From positions 10,106,001 through 10,170,000 of the forward strand of contig NZ_CP107772.1 in NCBI RefSeq assembly GCF_036345155.1: a stretch of 64,000 nucleotides of DNA. The letters are read 5' to 3'. Origin of the DNA: Streptomyces sp. NBC_00582. GTDB lineage: Bacteria; Actinomycetota; Actinomycetes; Streptomycetales; Streptomycetaceae. This document shows, piece by piece, positions 8,326 through 16,590 of this stretch; within the stretch, counting starts at the first letter, position 1, and every line of letters starts with the position of its first letter. The notes under the pieces were generated by a model. That model was given only the letters and a program-made list of their open reading frames with translations. It was not told where the DNA came from and did not search any database. Made by a program: the position numbers and the translations under genes.

Positions 8326-10062
8326 TCAGACGCCGAGCGATGCCGGCACGCTGTCCACGGTGACCGTGCCCTTCTCGCCGTCGACCGTGATCACCATCCC
8401 GTCCCGCAGCCGTCGCGTCCCGCCCTCGACGGAGATCACGGCCGGGATGCCCAGCTCACGGCAGACCACCACGGCGTGGCTGTTGAGCGCGCCCACATCC
8501 ACGACCGCCGCTCCCGCGACCAGGAACAGGGGGGTCCAGGCCGCGTCCGTGATCGGCGCGACCAGCACCTCGCCGGGCTCCAGCGCCTCGCACGACGCCG
8601 GGTCGGTGACCACCCGCACGGTGCCGGTGTACGTGCCATGACTGCCGCCCACACCCCCGAGCACATCACCCTCGACGGCCGCCGTTGTCCGCTCCTCGGC
8701 GCGTCGCAGCCAGGAGTCGACCTCGGTCTGCGTGTCGTCGGCGACGAAGAACGGCGGCTCCAGGTCGTGCAGGCCCGCGTACTCCTCCAGCCGCCGCGCG
8801 ATGACGGGACCGAAGGACTCCGGGGCGGCGACGTACTCGTCGAGTTCGGTGTCCAGGAGCATCATCACGTCCTCCGGCCGGGCGAACAGCCCCGCCTCGA
8901 CGCCCCGGCGGCCGAGCTCCCGTACGGCCATGCGGATCTCGTTGACGACGGTGACGCAGTTCGCCTTGGTGCGCTCGCGGGCCGGGATCCACACCTGGGA
9001 GGCGTGCAGGCCGGCGTCGAACATGGCCCGGGTCTCCTCGGGCAGCGCGGCCCGGATCTCCCGGGCCGTCCGCTCACGCCCCTCCGTCAGCCGCCTCCGT
9101 CGGGCGGCCGGGGAGTCGTCGTCGGGGCTGTGCCGGATCCGGTCGACCAGGGCCAGTGCCTGGACGGGCGCCGCCTCCCAGGACAGCGCGTGGATGTCCC
9201 ACTCGTTGGGGCCGCGGTCGCCGGACTCCGCCAGGAACTCCTCGAAGGAGTCACGGAACGCCTTCACGTCCCCGGCGGCCCCGTCGAGCGCCTGCTCCAC
9301 CGCGGCCGGACCCCGGTCGAACAGCGCGCTCAGCTCCGCCGAGGCCGCCACCTGGCGGGACAGCGTCCACAGCCCGGTCGAGGGGGAGGCGGAGTCGACG
9401 TCGCCGAGCCCGCCGATCAGGTCGAGCATGGCGCCGGGGCGGTCCACGCTCGCGCACAGCGGGCCGAGGATCGCCGGTCCGACGGAGGCGGGCAGCGACG
9501 ACTCGACGTGTCGCCGGAAGGTGGTCTCCACCTCGTCCAGCAACGACCGTGCGTGCGCGATCAGTTCCGCGTCGGACAGCTGGGCCAGGTCGGGTCGCGC
9601 GCGGCGCAGGGCGCGCAGCCGTTCCCGGTCGGCGTCGGCCTCCGGGAAGCCGGTCTGGCCGAGCATCCGCTGCAGCGTCGCGCCCGCCTTGGCGGTCAGC
9701 TCCTCGTCCCGGTCGTCCGGGTGCGCCACGTACACCGGCGTGTCGGAGCGCTGACCGACGAAGGCGGCGTCGATCTGGTCCGCCGTCTGGCCCATCCGGA
9801 TGCCGAACAGCCGCATGTGCGACAGATTGAGGTAGAAGTGGCCGCCGAACATGCCGACGAACGGCGGGCGGGGGCCGGCCACCTCCTCCTCGCGGTAGAT
9901 GCCGAACCCGACGAAGCCGTTGCGCCAGCCCTGCAGGCCCCGCCCCCAGACCAGGGTCCAGCCCAGCGGGCTGGCGGGGTCCGGCAGGGTCTCGCCCGCG
10001 TTGGCGCGGGTGTAGTGCGGCAGCCGCTCACTGCGCTGCCAGTCCGTGATCCAGCTCTTCAT
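8326..10062 (-). CDS. PEP-utilising swivel-domain protein without ATP-grasp (phosphotransferase-like)
   Basis: 578 residues. The C-terminal ~90 residues are the phosphohistidine swivel domain of PEP synthase, PPDK and rifampin phosphotransferase: VGALNSHAVVVCRELGIPAV with the phospho-accepting His near residue 529. The first ~450 residues resemble the acceptor-side region of rifampin phosphotransferases (TRANAGETLPDPASPLGWTL, FYLNLSHMR). The ATP-grasp domain those enzymes have in front is completely absent. Phenylphosphate synthase and the CreH/CreI 4-cresol kinase are known split versions with the same layout, so I infer transfer of phosphate to a small hydroxylated substrate. ATG 10062 has GGGAG upstream. 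Confidence 0.85.
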   Translation of the reverse strand: MKSWITDWQRSERLPHYTRANAGETLPDPASPLGWTLVWGRGLQGWRNGFVGFGIYREEEVAGPRPPFVGMFGGHFYLNLSHMRLFGIRMGQTADQIDAAFVGQRSDTPVYVAHPDDRDEELTAKAGATLQRMLGQTGFPEADADRERLRALRRARPDLAQLSDAELIAHARSLLDEVETTFRRHVESSLPASVGPAILGPLCASVDRPGAMLDLIGGLGDVDSASPSTGLWTLSRQVAASAELSALFDRGPAAVEQALDGAAGDVKAFRDSFEEFLAESGDRGPNEWDIHALSWEAAPVQALALVDRIRHSPDDDSPAARRRRLTEGRERTAREIRAALPEETRAMFDAGLHASQVWIPARERTKANCVTVVNEIRMAVRELGRRGVEAGLFARPEDVMMLLDTELDEYVAAPESFGPVIARRLEEYAGLHDLEPPFFVADDTQTEVDSWLRRAEERTTAAVEGDVLGGVGGSHGTYTGTVRVVTDPASCEALEPGEVLVAPITDAAWTPLFLVAGAAVVDVGALNSHAVVVCRELGIPAVISVEGGTRRLRDGMVITVDGEKGTVTVDSVPASLGV

Positions 10063-10114
10063 GACCGAGGTCTCCCGCTGTCCGTACCCGTGCCTGCCCC
10101 TGTCCGTCCCCGGC

Positions 10115-10906
10115 CTACCACTGCGCCGTTCCGCCGTCCACGCTGATCAGCGCGCCGGTGATACCCGCACCGGCCTCGCTCGCGAGCAGCGAGGCGACGG
10201 CCGCGATCTGCTCCACCGTGGTGATCTGCTTCGTGGCGGCATGCTCGGCGAACCGGCCCAGCCATTCCTCGTAACTGATGCCCTCGGCCTCCGCCGCGGC
10301 GGGACCCGCGGCCCGCATGAGGTCGGTGTCGACGGCGCCGGGGCAGATGGCGTTGCAGGTGATGCCCTGGGTGCCGTACTCGAACGCGGTCGCCTTGGTC
10401 AGGCCGTGGATGGCGTGCTTGTTGGTGATGTAGTGGCTGATCGCGGGCTTGTTGGCCTGCTTGCCCTCCACCGACGAGATGTTGATGATGCGGCCCCAGC
10501 CGCCTTCCAGCATCTTCGGCAGCGCCCGGCGGGTGCCGTAGAAGTAGTTGTTGACGTTCAGGTTGAGGGCGTCGTGCCACGCCTCGTCGCTGAGCTGGTG
10601 GATCGGGGCGAAGCCGGAGCTGCCGCCCACGTTGTTGACCCAGATGTCGAGCCTGCCGAAGCGCTCGGCGGCGAAGTCGGCGAGGCCCTCGATGTCCTGT
10701 TGGCTGCCCGCGTCACAGGGGTGGAAGACGGCCCGGTCCCCGGCGCCCATCTCCTCCAGGGCCTGCTTGCCCTTGACCTCGCTGCGGCCGCTGACGACGA
10801 CCGTGGCGCCGTCGGCGAGGAAGGCCTCGGCGATGGCGCGGCCGATGCTGCGCGTGCTGCCCGTGATCACCGCGACACGCCCGTCGAGGCTGCCCGTTGC
10901 CACCAT
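10115..10906 (-). CDS. short-chain dehydrogenase/reductase (SDR)
   Basis: 263-residue classical SDR. The nucleotide-binding motif is TGSTRSIGRAIAEAF (T-G-x3-[S/G]-x-G), followed by NNVGG in the NNAG position, then the catalytic Ser in INISSVEGK and Tyr-x3-Lys as YITNK. Asp-type NAD(H) preference cannot be read with certainty. Start ATG 10906 has GGGAG about 9 bases upstream. It lies between the second Rieske oxygenase (30 bases upstream) and the swivel protein, all leftward, so it probably oxidises or reduces an alcohol intermediate of the same pathway. Confidence 0.92.
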   Translation of the reverse strand: MVATGSLDGRVAVITGSTRSIGRAIAEAFLADGATVVVSGRSEVKGKQALEEMGAGDRAVFHPCDAGSQQDIEGLADFAAERFGRLDIWVNNVGGSSGFAPIHQLSDEAWHDALNLNVNNYFYGTRRALPKMLEGGWGRIINISSVEGKQANKPAISHYITNKHAIHGLTKATAFEYGTQGITCNAICPGAVDTDLMRAAGPAAAEAEGISYEEWLGRFAEHAATKQITTVEQIAAVASLLASEAGAGITGALISVDGGTAQW

Positions 10907-10935
10907 GGTGTTCTCCCGCGAGTGTTGTTGGTTGC

Positions 10936-12243
10936 TCACCTGGCGGCTCTGGGGGCTGCTGTGGCGCCACTGTCCAGGTGTCGGTGAATGGTGCGGTGGA
11001 AGTGCTGGAGCCCGGGCTCGTTGCGTCCGAAGACGAAGTCGGTCCCGTCGAGGGCCTTCAGACCCTGCTGGACTCCGTAGGTGGTCGCGTAGTCCTCGTC
11101 GCGGACCACCTCGTGGAACCACGCGCCGAACCGGTCGGCGGCTTGGCGCTCCTCCTCGGTGACCGCCGGTTCCCGCAGCAGGATGATCTGCTGCGTCACC
11201 GACTCGGTCGGCGTCCGGGGGAGCACCAGGGAGACGGCGATCTTCTGGCGCCAGCCGCCGGCGATCGCGAGGCCCGGGAAGAGCCAGTAGATGGGCCCGA
11301 CACAGTCCCCGGGGTCACGCCGGTCCGGCGGCAGCTCGACCGCCTGCGCGATGGGGCGCAGGGCCGGCGCGATGCGCTGGTGGGGGCCCCAGGTGTCGTG
11401 GGCCATCATGTTCGAGAGGTTCGTCTCGAACACCGTCTTCGGGTGCAGCGAGGCGAAGTGGTACGTCTCCAGATACCCGTCGAGGGTGACCTTCCAGTTG
11501 GGACTGGTCAGTTCGCCGGTGGAGTAGTGGTGGCACTCCGCCAGCCGGAGGCCCTCCAGCAGGGGCTGCAGATCGCCCAGCCACGCGTCCAGGTCGGGCT
11601 CGGCCGCCGGGTCCAGCGAGACGAAGACGATGCCCGCGCGTTCCCCGGCCGGGAGTCCGACGAGGCTGCGCCCCCCGCGCGCAACCTCGCCGAAGGTCTT
11701 CTCGGCGTACACGCCCCGCAGCTCCCCGGCCAGGTCGTAGGACCAGGAGTGGTACGGACAGGTGAGCCGTTTCGCCACCCCGCAACCGGCTTCGAGGAGC
11801 TTGGCCCCCCGGTGCCGGCACGCGTTGATCATCGCGTGCACGGTGCCCTGTCGGTCACGCGTGATCAGCACGGGGATGCCGAGCACGTCGATCGCCTTGT
11901 AGGTGTTCGGCCCCGGAAGCTCGCAGGACATGGCGAGCGGCAGCGGCACGCTCCGGTGGACGGTGTCGATCTCGCGCTGCCAGCGGTCGGCGTCGAGGTA
12001 GTTGGCCACGGGTTCCGTCCACTGGCCGTCCGCCTCGTGCGTCGTGCTGTCGCGGTAGTGCGCCATCACCCGCTCGACGAGTTCGGCCGCTTCCCGCCGC
12101 ATCGTCACGGACGCCGCGTCGGTGGACCGGTCCCGGCTGATCCACGACGCGTATTCCGGGGTGGCGGGGGCGGAGGGGGCCGCGACCGGCGCCCTGCCCT
12201 CGGCGTCCGTCTCCCGAATCTCCGGCGAACTGGTCTGGACCAC
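10936..12243 (-). CDS. second Rieske (2Fe-2S) oxygenase, large subunit
   Basis: About 435 residues. Rieske ligands are CRH...CPYH; the catalytic-domain iron motif is DGYLETYHFASLHP. Sequence around the Rieske loop differs clearly from the enzyme at 4947, so this is not a recent duplicate. Start chosen as GTG 12243 with AGGA 5 bases upstream; an in-frame ATG at 12345 would add 34 residues lacking family resemblance and would run through the operator-like site at 12330. No ferredoxin gene is adjacent, so it may share the carrier at 6350-6664. First gene of the leftward run oxygenase-SDR-swivel protein. Confidence 0.9.
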   Translation of the reverse strand: MVQTSSPEIRETDAEGRAPVAAPSAPATPEYASWISRDRSTDAASVTMRREAAELVERVMAHYRDSTTHEADGQWTEPVANYLDADRWQREIDTVHRSVPLPLAMSCELPGPNTYKAIDVLGIPVLITRDRQGTVHAMINACRHRGAKLLEAGCGVAKRLTCPYHSWSYDLAGELRGVYAEKTFGEVARGGRSLVGLPAGERAGIVFVSLDPAAEPDLDAWLGDLQPLLEGLRLAECHHYSTGELTSPNWKVTLDGYLETYHFASLHPKTVFETNLSNMMAHDTWGPHQRIAPALRPIAQAVELPPDRRDPGDCVGPIYWLFPGLAIAGGWRQKIAVSLVLPRTPTESVTQQIILLREPAVTEEERQAADRFGAWFHEVVRDEDYATTYGVQQGLKALDGTDFVFGRNEPGLQHFHRTIHRHLDSGATAAPRAAR

Positions 12244-12329
12244 GATGTCCTCACAATCCTCCCAGCCGCGAGCCGGTGACCGGCTTCGAAACGCGACGGC
12301 TGGGTCGTGTCCGAAACGACAACAGGACT

Positions 12330-12350
12330 TAGTGTGGTCTGTCAATAGAA
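12330..12350. promoter_or_regulatory. putative TetR-type operator, Rieske 2 / VOC copy
   Basis: TAGTG-N11-TAGAA, 21 bp, in the 149-bp gap between the divergent second Rieske gene and the VOC gene. Left half and spacing match the region-wide consensus TA[C/G]TG-N11-[C/A/T]AG. It could control both directions. Confidence 0.4.
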
Positions 12351-12392
12351 AGTGTCGAAGTCACCGCTCGGTGTCCCCTGGGGGTGGGTGTG

Positions 12393-12854
12393 ATGGTCAT
12401 GACGCGGCCGTTCGAGGTGGGGGTGGTGGTGCGGGACCTGGCGCTGATGGAGCGCTTCTACGGCGACGTGCTCGGCTGTCGCGCCGAGCACCGCTCGCGC
12501 GTACCGGAGTCCATCGGGGGTCCGGCCGGGCTCGGCGGCGAGCTGGTGGTCGTCTGGCTGCGGGTGCCCTCCGGGGGGTGCGTCAAGCTGATCCTTCCCC
12601 TGTCGGAGCCGGTGGCGGCGCATGCGGTGCCCTGCTCGGCCGGGCGCGCGGGCCTGTCGTATCTCACCTTCCATCTCGACGACATGGAGCCGGTGGTGGC
12701 GGCGCTGCCGGCCGCGGGTGCCCGGCCCCTGTCGAACCCCGTCGTCGTCCGGGTGCGCGGCCGGCGGATCAGCTTCTGGACGGATCCGGAGGGCAACGTC
12801 GTGGAGTTGGTGGACGCACGGGGCGGCGAGCCGGGTCCGGGGCGTAGTAATTAG
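12393..12854 (+). CDS. VOC-superfamily protein (glyoxalase/extradiol-dioxygenase fold)
   Basis: About 153 residues forming two beta-alpha-beta3 modules. Module 1 begins FEVGVVVRDLALMERFYGDVLGC, module 2 contains LTFHLDDMEPVVAALPAAG and ends with SFWTDPEGNVVELVD, the typical metal-ligand Glu strand. Functions in this fold include lyases, epimerases, dioxygenases and resistance proteins, and the sequence alone does not decide. ATG 12393 was chosen over the GTG at 12384 because of a G-rich Shine-Dalgarno upstream; ATG 12399 is also possible. It precedes the E1-alpha gene by 96 bases that hold two operator-like sites. Confidence 0.8.
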   Translation: MVMTRPFEVGVVVRDLALMERFYGDVLGCRAEHRSRVPESIGGPAGLGGELVVVWLRVPSGGCVKLILPLSEPVAAHAVPCSAGRAGLSYLTFHLDDMEPVVAALPAAGARPLSNPVVVRVRGRRISFWTDPEGNVVELVDARGGEPGPGRSN

Positions 12855-12869
12855 AGACGCTGTTCAGTA
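12849..12869. promoter_or_regulatory. putative TetR-type operator, weak copy upstream of E1-alpha
   Basis: The right half-site CAGTA is intact but the left half (AATTA) is poor. The inner AGACGCT is identical to the copy at 25628-25648 in the same register, which is why I list it. It lies 38 bases (centre to centre) from the stronger site at 12887-12907. Confidence 0.3.
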
Positions 12870-12886
12870 AGGTGCCCCGTGCTGGT

Positions 12887-12907
12887 TACTGTAGACCGGC
12901 ATAAGTA
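12887..12907. promoter_or_regulatory. putative TetR-type operator upstream of E1-alpha
   Basis: TACTG-N11-AAGTA, extended by one base on each side to TTACTG/AAGTAA. It lies 43 bases before the ATG of the E1-alpha gene, a normal position for repression of the dehydrogenase operon. Confidence 0.5.
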
Positions 12908-12950
12908 AGTCCGATTGCTTGGCAACCTCCCTCGGACGAAGGGGCGGACG

Positions 12951-13967
12951 ATGGCTCAACGAGCGTCAACGACGTCGAAGAAATCCCCGCAGGTCAGCAC
13001 CCAGGTCAGCCCGCCGGTCGTGAAGGACCTGCACGAGCGCATGGTCCGCATACGGCTCTTCGAGACCGAGGCGGGAAGACTCATGGAGGCGGGCAAACTG
13101 CCCGGCTTCCTGCATCTGTATGTCGGCCAGGAAGCCGTGGCCGCCGGCGTCATGGCGGCCCTGCGCGACGACGACCAGATCACCTCCACCCACCGAGGCC
13201 ACGGACACGCCGTGGCCAAGGGGGTCGGCTTCCGCGAGATGTACTCCGAGCTGTACGGCCGGGTCACCGGCGCGTGCCTCGGCCGCGGCGGAAGCATGCA
13301 CATCAACGACCTCACCCGCGGCATGCTCGGCGCCAACGGCATCGTCGGCGCGGGCGTCCCGATCGCCGTCGGCGCCGCCTTCGCCGCCCGGTACAAGGGC
13401 GAGGACAGCGTCGCCGTGACCTTCTTCGGCGACGGCGCCACCAACATCGGCGCCTTCCACGAGGGCGCCAACATGGCCGCGATCCTCGGGCTGCCGGTGG
13501 TCTTCGTCTGCGAGAACAACGGCTACGCGGAGTTCACCCCGCAGTCCGGGCACATGCTGCTCACCGACGTCGCCGACCGGGCCGCCGCCTACGGCATGCC
13601 CAGTGTGATCGTCGACGGCATGGACGCGATCGCCGTCCACCGCGCCGCCACCGAAGCCGTCGAACGGGCCCGGGCCGGCGCGGGCCCGATGATGATCGAG
13701 GCCAAGACCTACCGCTACTTCGACCACCAGGGCGTCAAGGGCCTGCGGCACCCCTACCGCTCGGACGAGGAGGTCGCCGAGTGGAAGTCCCGCGACCCCG
13801 TCGACCTGATCGAGGCCCGGGCGGTCGCCGACGGCAGCGCGACCCGCGCGGAACTGGACGACGTATGGCGGCGCACGCGCGAGGAGATCGCCGAGGCCAT
13901 CGCGTACGCCGAGGCGAGCCCGCTGCCCGACCCCGCCGACCTGCTGCTCAACGTCTACTCGGGATGA
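12951..13967 (+). CDS. 2-oxoacid/acetoin-type dehydrogenase E1 component, alpha subunit
   Basis: Thiamine-diphosphate subunit of a multienzyme dehydrogenase complex that cleaves a 2-oxoacid or a diketone/acetoin to an acyl-CoA. 338 residues. The ThDP motif runs from GDGATNIGAFHEG to ENNGYAEFTP (GDG-x~27-N). HRGHGHAVAKG and the GGSMHI loop are typical of the short E1-alpha found in acetoin and pyruvate complexes. The substrate cannot be fixed from sequence. Start ATG 12951 has only a weak GGGG upstream. Operon E1-alpha, E1-beta, E2 with 4-base overlaps; no E3 (lipoamide dehydrogenase) gene in the window. Confidence 0.92.
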   Translation: MAQRASTTSKKSPQVSTQVSPPVVKDLHERMVRIRLFETEAGRLMEAGKLPGFLHLYVGQEAVAAGVMAALRDDDQITSTHRGHGHAVAKGVGFREMYSELYGRVTGACLGRGGSMHINDLTRGMLGANGIVGAGVPIAVGAAFAARYKGEDSVAVTFFGDGATNIGAFHEGANMAAILGLPVVFVCENNGYAEFTPQSGHMLLTDVADRAAAYGMPSVIVDGMDAIAVHRAATEAVERARAGAGPMMIEAKTYRYFDHQGVKGLRHPYRSDEEVAEWKSRDPVDLIEARAVADGSATRAELDDVWRRTREEIAEAIAYAEASPLPDPADLLLNVYSG

Positions 13968-14998
13968 CCGCCATGACCACCACCACTGAAGCGTCCGCCG
14001 TCACCCCGGTCGTCGCCACGCGGAAACTCACCTACGTCAAGGCCTTCAACGAGGGACTCGCCCAGGCCATGCGCGAGGACGAGAACGTCTTCGTCGCCGG
14101 CGAGGACGTGGCCGGATACGGCGGCGTGTTCCGTATGTTCGACAACCTGCTCGACGAGTTCGGCCCCCGCCGCATGATCGACACCCCGATCTCCGAAGCC
14201 GCTCTGGTCGGCCTCGGCGTGGGAGCCGCCGCCCGGGGGCTGCGCCCCGTCGTCGACCTGATGTTCATGGACTTCATCGGCGTCTGCCTCGATCAGATCG
14301 TCAACCAGGCGGCGAAGATGAAGTACATGTTCGGCGGCGCGCTGTCCGTGCCGCTCACCATCACCACCGCCTCCGGAGCGGGCCTGGGCGCCGCGGCACA
14401 GCACAGCCAGAGCCTGGAGGCCTGGCTGGCCCACGTGCCCGGCCTCAAGGTCGTCATGCCGTGCGACGCCTACACCGCCAAGGGCCTGACCGTCTCGGCC
14501 ATCCGGGACGACAACCCGGTCGTCGTCATGCTCAACAAGGTCCTGCTCGGCAGCGCCGGCGAGGTGCCCGAGGAGATCTACGGCATCCCGCTGGGCCGGG
14601 CGCACACCGCGCGACAGGGCTCCGACGTCACCGTGATAGCCCTCGGCCGCATGGTGGGGGAAGCCCTCGCGGCGGCCGACGAGCTCTCCGCCGAGGGCGT
14701 GGAGATCGAGGTGATCGACCCCCGCACCGTGCAGCCCCTGGACACCGAGACGATGTTCGCCTCCGTCCGCCGCACCAACCGGGTGCTCGTCGTGCACGAG
14801 GCCGTCACCTTCGGCGGGCTCGGAGCGGAGATCGCCGCGCAGATCCAGGACACCGTCTTCGACTACCTGGACGCGCCGGTCCTGCGCATCGGCGCCCCCT
14901 TCTCGCCGGTGCCCTTCTCCCCGGTCCTGGAGAAGGCGTACGTCCCCGATCGCGCCCGCATCGCCCAGGGCTGCCGGCGCCTCCTCGAAAGGTCGTGA
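13964..14998 (+). CDS. 2-oxoacid/acetoin-type dehydrogenase E1 component, beta subunit
   Basis: About 344 residues, forms the alpha2beta2 E1 with the preceding product. N-terminal transketolase pyrimidine-binding part: GEDVAGYGGVFRMF, DTPISEAALVG and DLMFMDFIGVCLDQIVNQAAK, all diagnostic for E1-beta. C-terminal transketolase_C part: VEVIDPRTVQPLD-like EVIDPRTVQPLDTETM and VHEAVTFGGLGAEIAA. Start ATG 13964 overlaps the E1-alpha stop (ATGA); ATG 13973 is three codons further in and equally possible. The stop overlaps the E2 start (GTGA). Confidence 0.93.
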   Translation: MTAMTTTTEASAVTPVVATRKLTYVKAFNEGLAQAMREDENVFVAGEDVAGYGGVFRMFDNLLDEFGPRRMIDTPISEAALVGLGVGAAARGLRPVVDLMFMDFIGVCLDQIVNQAAKMKYMFGGALSVPLTITTASGAGLGAAAQHSQSLEAWLAHVPGLKVVMPCDAYTAKGLTVSAIRDDNPVVVMLNKVLLGSAGEVPEEIYGIPLGRAHTARQGSDVTVIALGRMVGEALAAADELSAEGVEIEVIDPRTVQPLDTETMFASVRRTNRVLVVHEAVTFGGLGAEIAAQIQDTVFDYLDAPVLRIGAPFSPVPFSPVLEKAYVPDRARIAQGCRRLLERS

Positions 14999-16350
14999 GC
15001 GACGTGGCGGTCGAGGTTCTGCTGCCGAAGATCGGCCTGACCATGCAGGAAGGCACGATCGACGAGTGGCTGGTGCCCACCGGTGCCGCCGTCGCGGAGG
15101 GCGACGCGCTGCTGCGGCTGGCCACCGACAAGGTCGACGTGGACGTCGAGGCGGAGGCCGCGGGCCTGTTCCACCCCCTGGTCCCGGCGGGGGCCACCGT
15201 GCCGGCCGGGGCCCTCATCGGCTGGCTGCTGGCCGAGGGCGAGCAGCCGCCGACGCCGGCCGGCTCCGGGATCGGCGCGGACACGGCCGCCGCGCCCGCC
15301 CTCGACGGCGACGGTGCCGCCGCGCCCCCCACCGTCAACGGCAGCGGTGACCGGCTGCTGTCCTCACCCAACGCCCGGCGGGTCGCCGCGGCCGCCGACG
15401 TCGACCTCACCGCCGTACGCGGTACGGGGCCGGGTGGCCGGATCGTGTCCGAGGACGTGGAGGAGTACCTCGCGTCCCGCCCCGGCGGCCTCCTCACGCC
15501 ACTTCCGCCGGGCGGCACCCCCTCCTCGCCGCTGGTCCGCAAGCTGGCGAAGGAACGGGGCATCGACCTTTCCGAGGTGAGCGGCAGCGGGCCGGGCGGC
15601 CGGATCCGCAGGGCGGACCTGGAGGAAGTCGCTCCGGCAGCCGGACCCACCCACGTGCGAACCAGTGATGTCATCCCGCTCACCGGGATGCGCGGCACCA
15701 TCGCCCGCCGGATGCACGCCAGCCTCCAGGAGATGGCGCAGCTGACGCACGGCTACGAGGTGCGAATGGACGCCGTGGTGTCCCTGCGGGACCGGCTCAA
15801 GGAGGAGTGCGCCGACAGCGACCTGCCGGTTCCCAGCCTCAACGACTTCCTGCTGAAGGCCTCGGCCCTCGCCCTGCGCCGGCACCCACTGCTCAACGCG
15901 ACGGTGCGGCAGGACGGCGTCCATCTGCTCGACGGCATCCACCTCGGCTTCGCGGTGGCCGTCCCGGGCGGCCTCATGGTCCCCGTGATCGAGGACGCGG
16001 TGGCGCTGCCGCTGACCGAGATCGCCCGCCGGTCGAGGGCACTCGCCCAAGCAGCGCGCGAGGGGCGTATCTCTCCCGCGCAGTTGGAGGGGGCCACCTT
16101 CACGGTCACCTCGCTCGGCGGATACGGCGTCGACTTCTTCACCCCCGTGATCAACCCCGGCAATGTCGCGATCCTCGGGGTGGGCAGACTCAGGGACGGA
16201 GTCGAGTGGGCGGAGGACAGGCCGCTGCGGACACGCGTGCTCACCCTGAGTCTCACCTTCGACCACCGTGCCGTCGACGGGGCACCCGCCGCCGACTATC
16301 TGCGCACGGTCGGAGAGCTGCTGAGCAAGCCCCTGCGCCTGCTGCTCTGA
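14995..16350 (+). CDS. dihydrolipoamide acyltransferase (E2) with two peripheral-subunit-binding domains
   Basis: 451 residues. Lipoyl domain at ~1-80 with the lipoylated Lys in ATDKVDV (about residue 46). An Ala/Pro-rich linker, then two E3/E1-binding domains in tandem: SSPNARRVAAAADVDL...GTGPGGRIV (~121-157) and SSPLVRKLAKERGIDL...GSGPGGRIRRADL (~177-211). The catalytic CAT domain ends with FDHRAVDGAP, the H-x3-D-G active site (His about 424). Most E2s carry a single binding domain, so the duplication is unusual. Start GTG 14995 overlaps the E1-beta stop. Followed by a strong terminator 10 bases downstream. Confidence 0.95.
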   Translation: MSDVAVEVLLPKIGLTMQEGTIDEWLVPTGAAVAEGDALLRLATDKVDVDVEAEAAGLFHPLVPAGATVPAGALIGWLLAEGEQPPTPAGSGIGADTAAAPALDGDGAAAPPTVNGSGDRLLSSPNARRVAAAADVDLTAVRGTGPGGRIVSEDVEEYLASRPGGLLTPLPPGGTPSSPLVRKLAKERGIDLSEVSGSGPGGRIRRADLEEVAPAAGPTHVRTSDVIPLTGMRGTIARRMHASLQEMAQLTHGYEVRMDAVVSLRDRLKEECADSDLPVPSLNDFLLKASALALRRHPLLNATVRQDGVHLLDGIHLGFAVAVPGGLMVPVIEDAVALPLTEIARRSRALAQAAREGRISPAQLEGATFTVTSLGGYGVDFFTPVINPGNVAILGVGRLRDGVEWAEDRPLRTRVLTLSLTFDHRAVDGAPAADYLRTVGELLSKPLRLLL

Positions 16351-16360
16351 CCGGATCTCC

Positions 16361-16416
16361 AGTGCCCCGGCAGGCAACGTTTGCCCCGTCGGGCAAACGT
16401 TGCCTGCCGCGGCACT
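16361..16416 (+). terminator. intrinsic terminator of the E1-E2 operon
   Basis: Perfect 18-bp stem, GGCAGGCAACGTTTGCCC at 16369-16386 with its complement at 16391-16408, 4-base loop CGTC. Two mismatched bases follow on each side, then an outer 6-bp pair AGTGCC/GGCACT. Begins 10 bases after the E2 stop. Symmetric, so it can also serve the convergent TetR gene. Confidence 0.85.
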
Positions 16417-16417
16417 A

Positions 16418-16590
16418 GGCCGTGTCTGACAATTCCCGTCGTCGCCCGGAGGGCGGCCTGGCGGCGTCAGGTGCGTGCTCTCGGCGTGCCGGGCGTAGAC
16501 CCTCGTACTGGGCGTACTCGGGTCTGCGCCCGGTGCGCCGAGAGTGCGTGCATGGCGTCGCGAGGCAGACGGGAATTGTCAGACACGGCC
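16418..16590. mobile_element. 173-bp MITE-like element with perfect 23-bp terminal inverted repeats
   Basis: The left end (16418-16440) starts GGCCGTGTCTGACAATTCCC and the right end (16568-16590) is its exact 23-bp complement. The element is flanked by TA on both sides (16416-16417 and 16591-16592), within C-TA-G, consistent with a 2-bp target duplication. The centre is itself a long imperfect palindrome (CTCTCGGCG... against ...CGCCGAGAG), so the whole element can fold into one hairpin. It contains no transposase gene. TA duplication inside YTAR is known for the IS427 group of the IS5 family; assignment to that group is inference. Its last base is part of the tetR stop codon. Confidence 0.8.

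Noticed and set aside
12244..12345. Longer start of the second Rieske gene at ATG 12345
   Set aside because: The extension has no family similarity and would cover the operator-like site; GTG 12243 has its own ribosome binding site.
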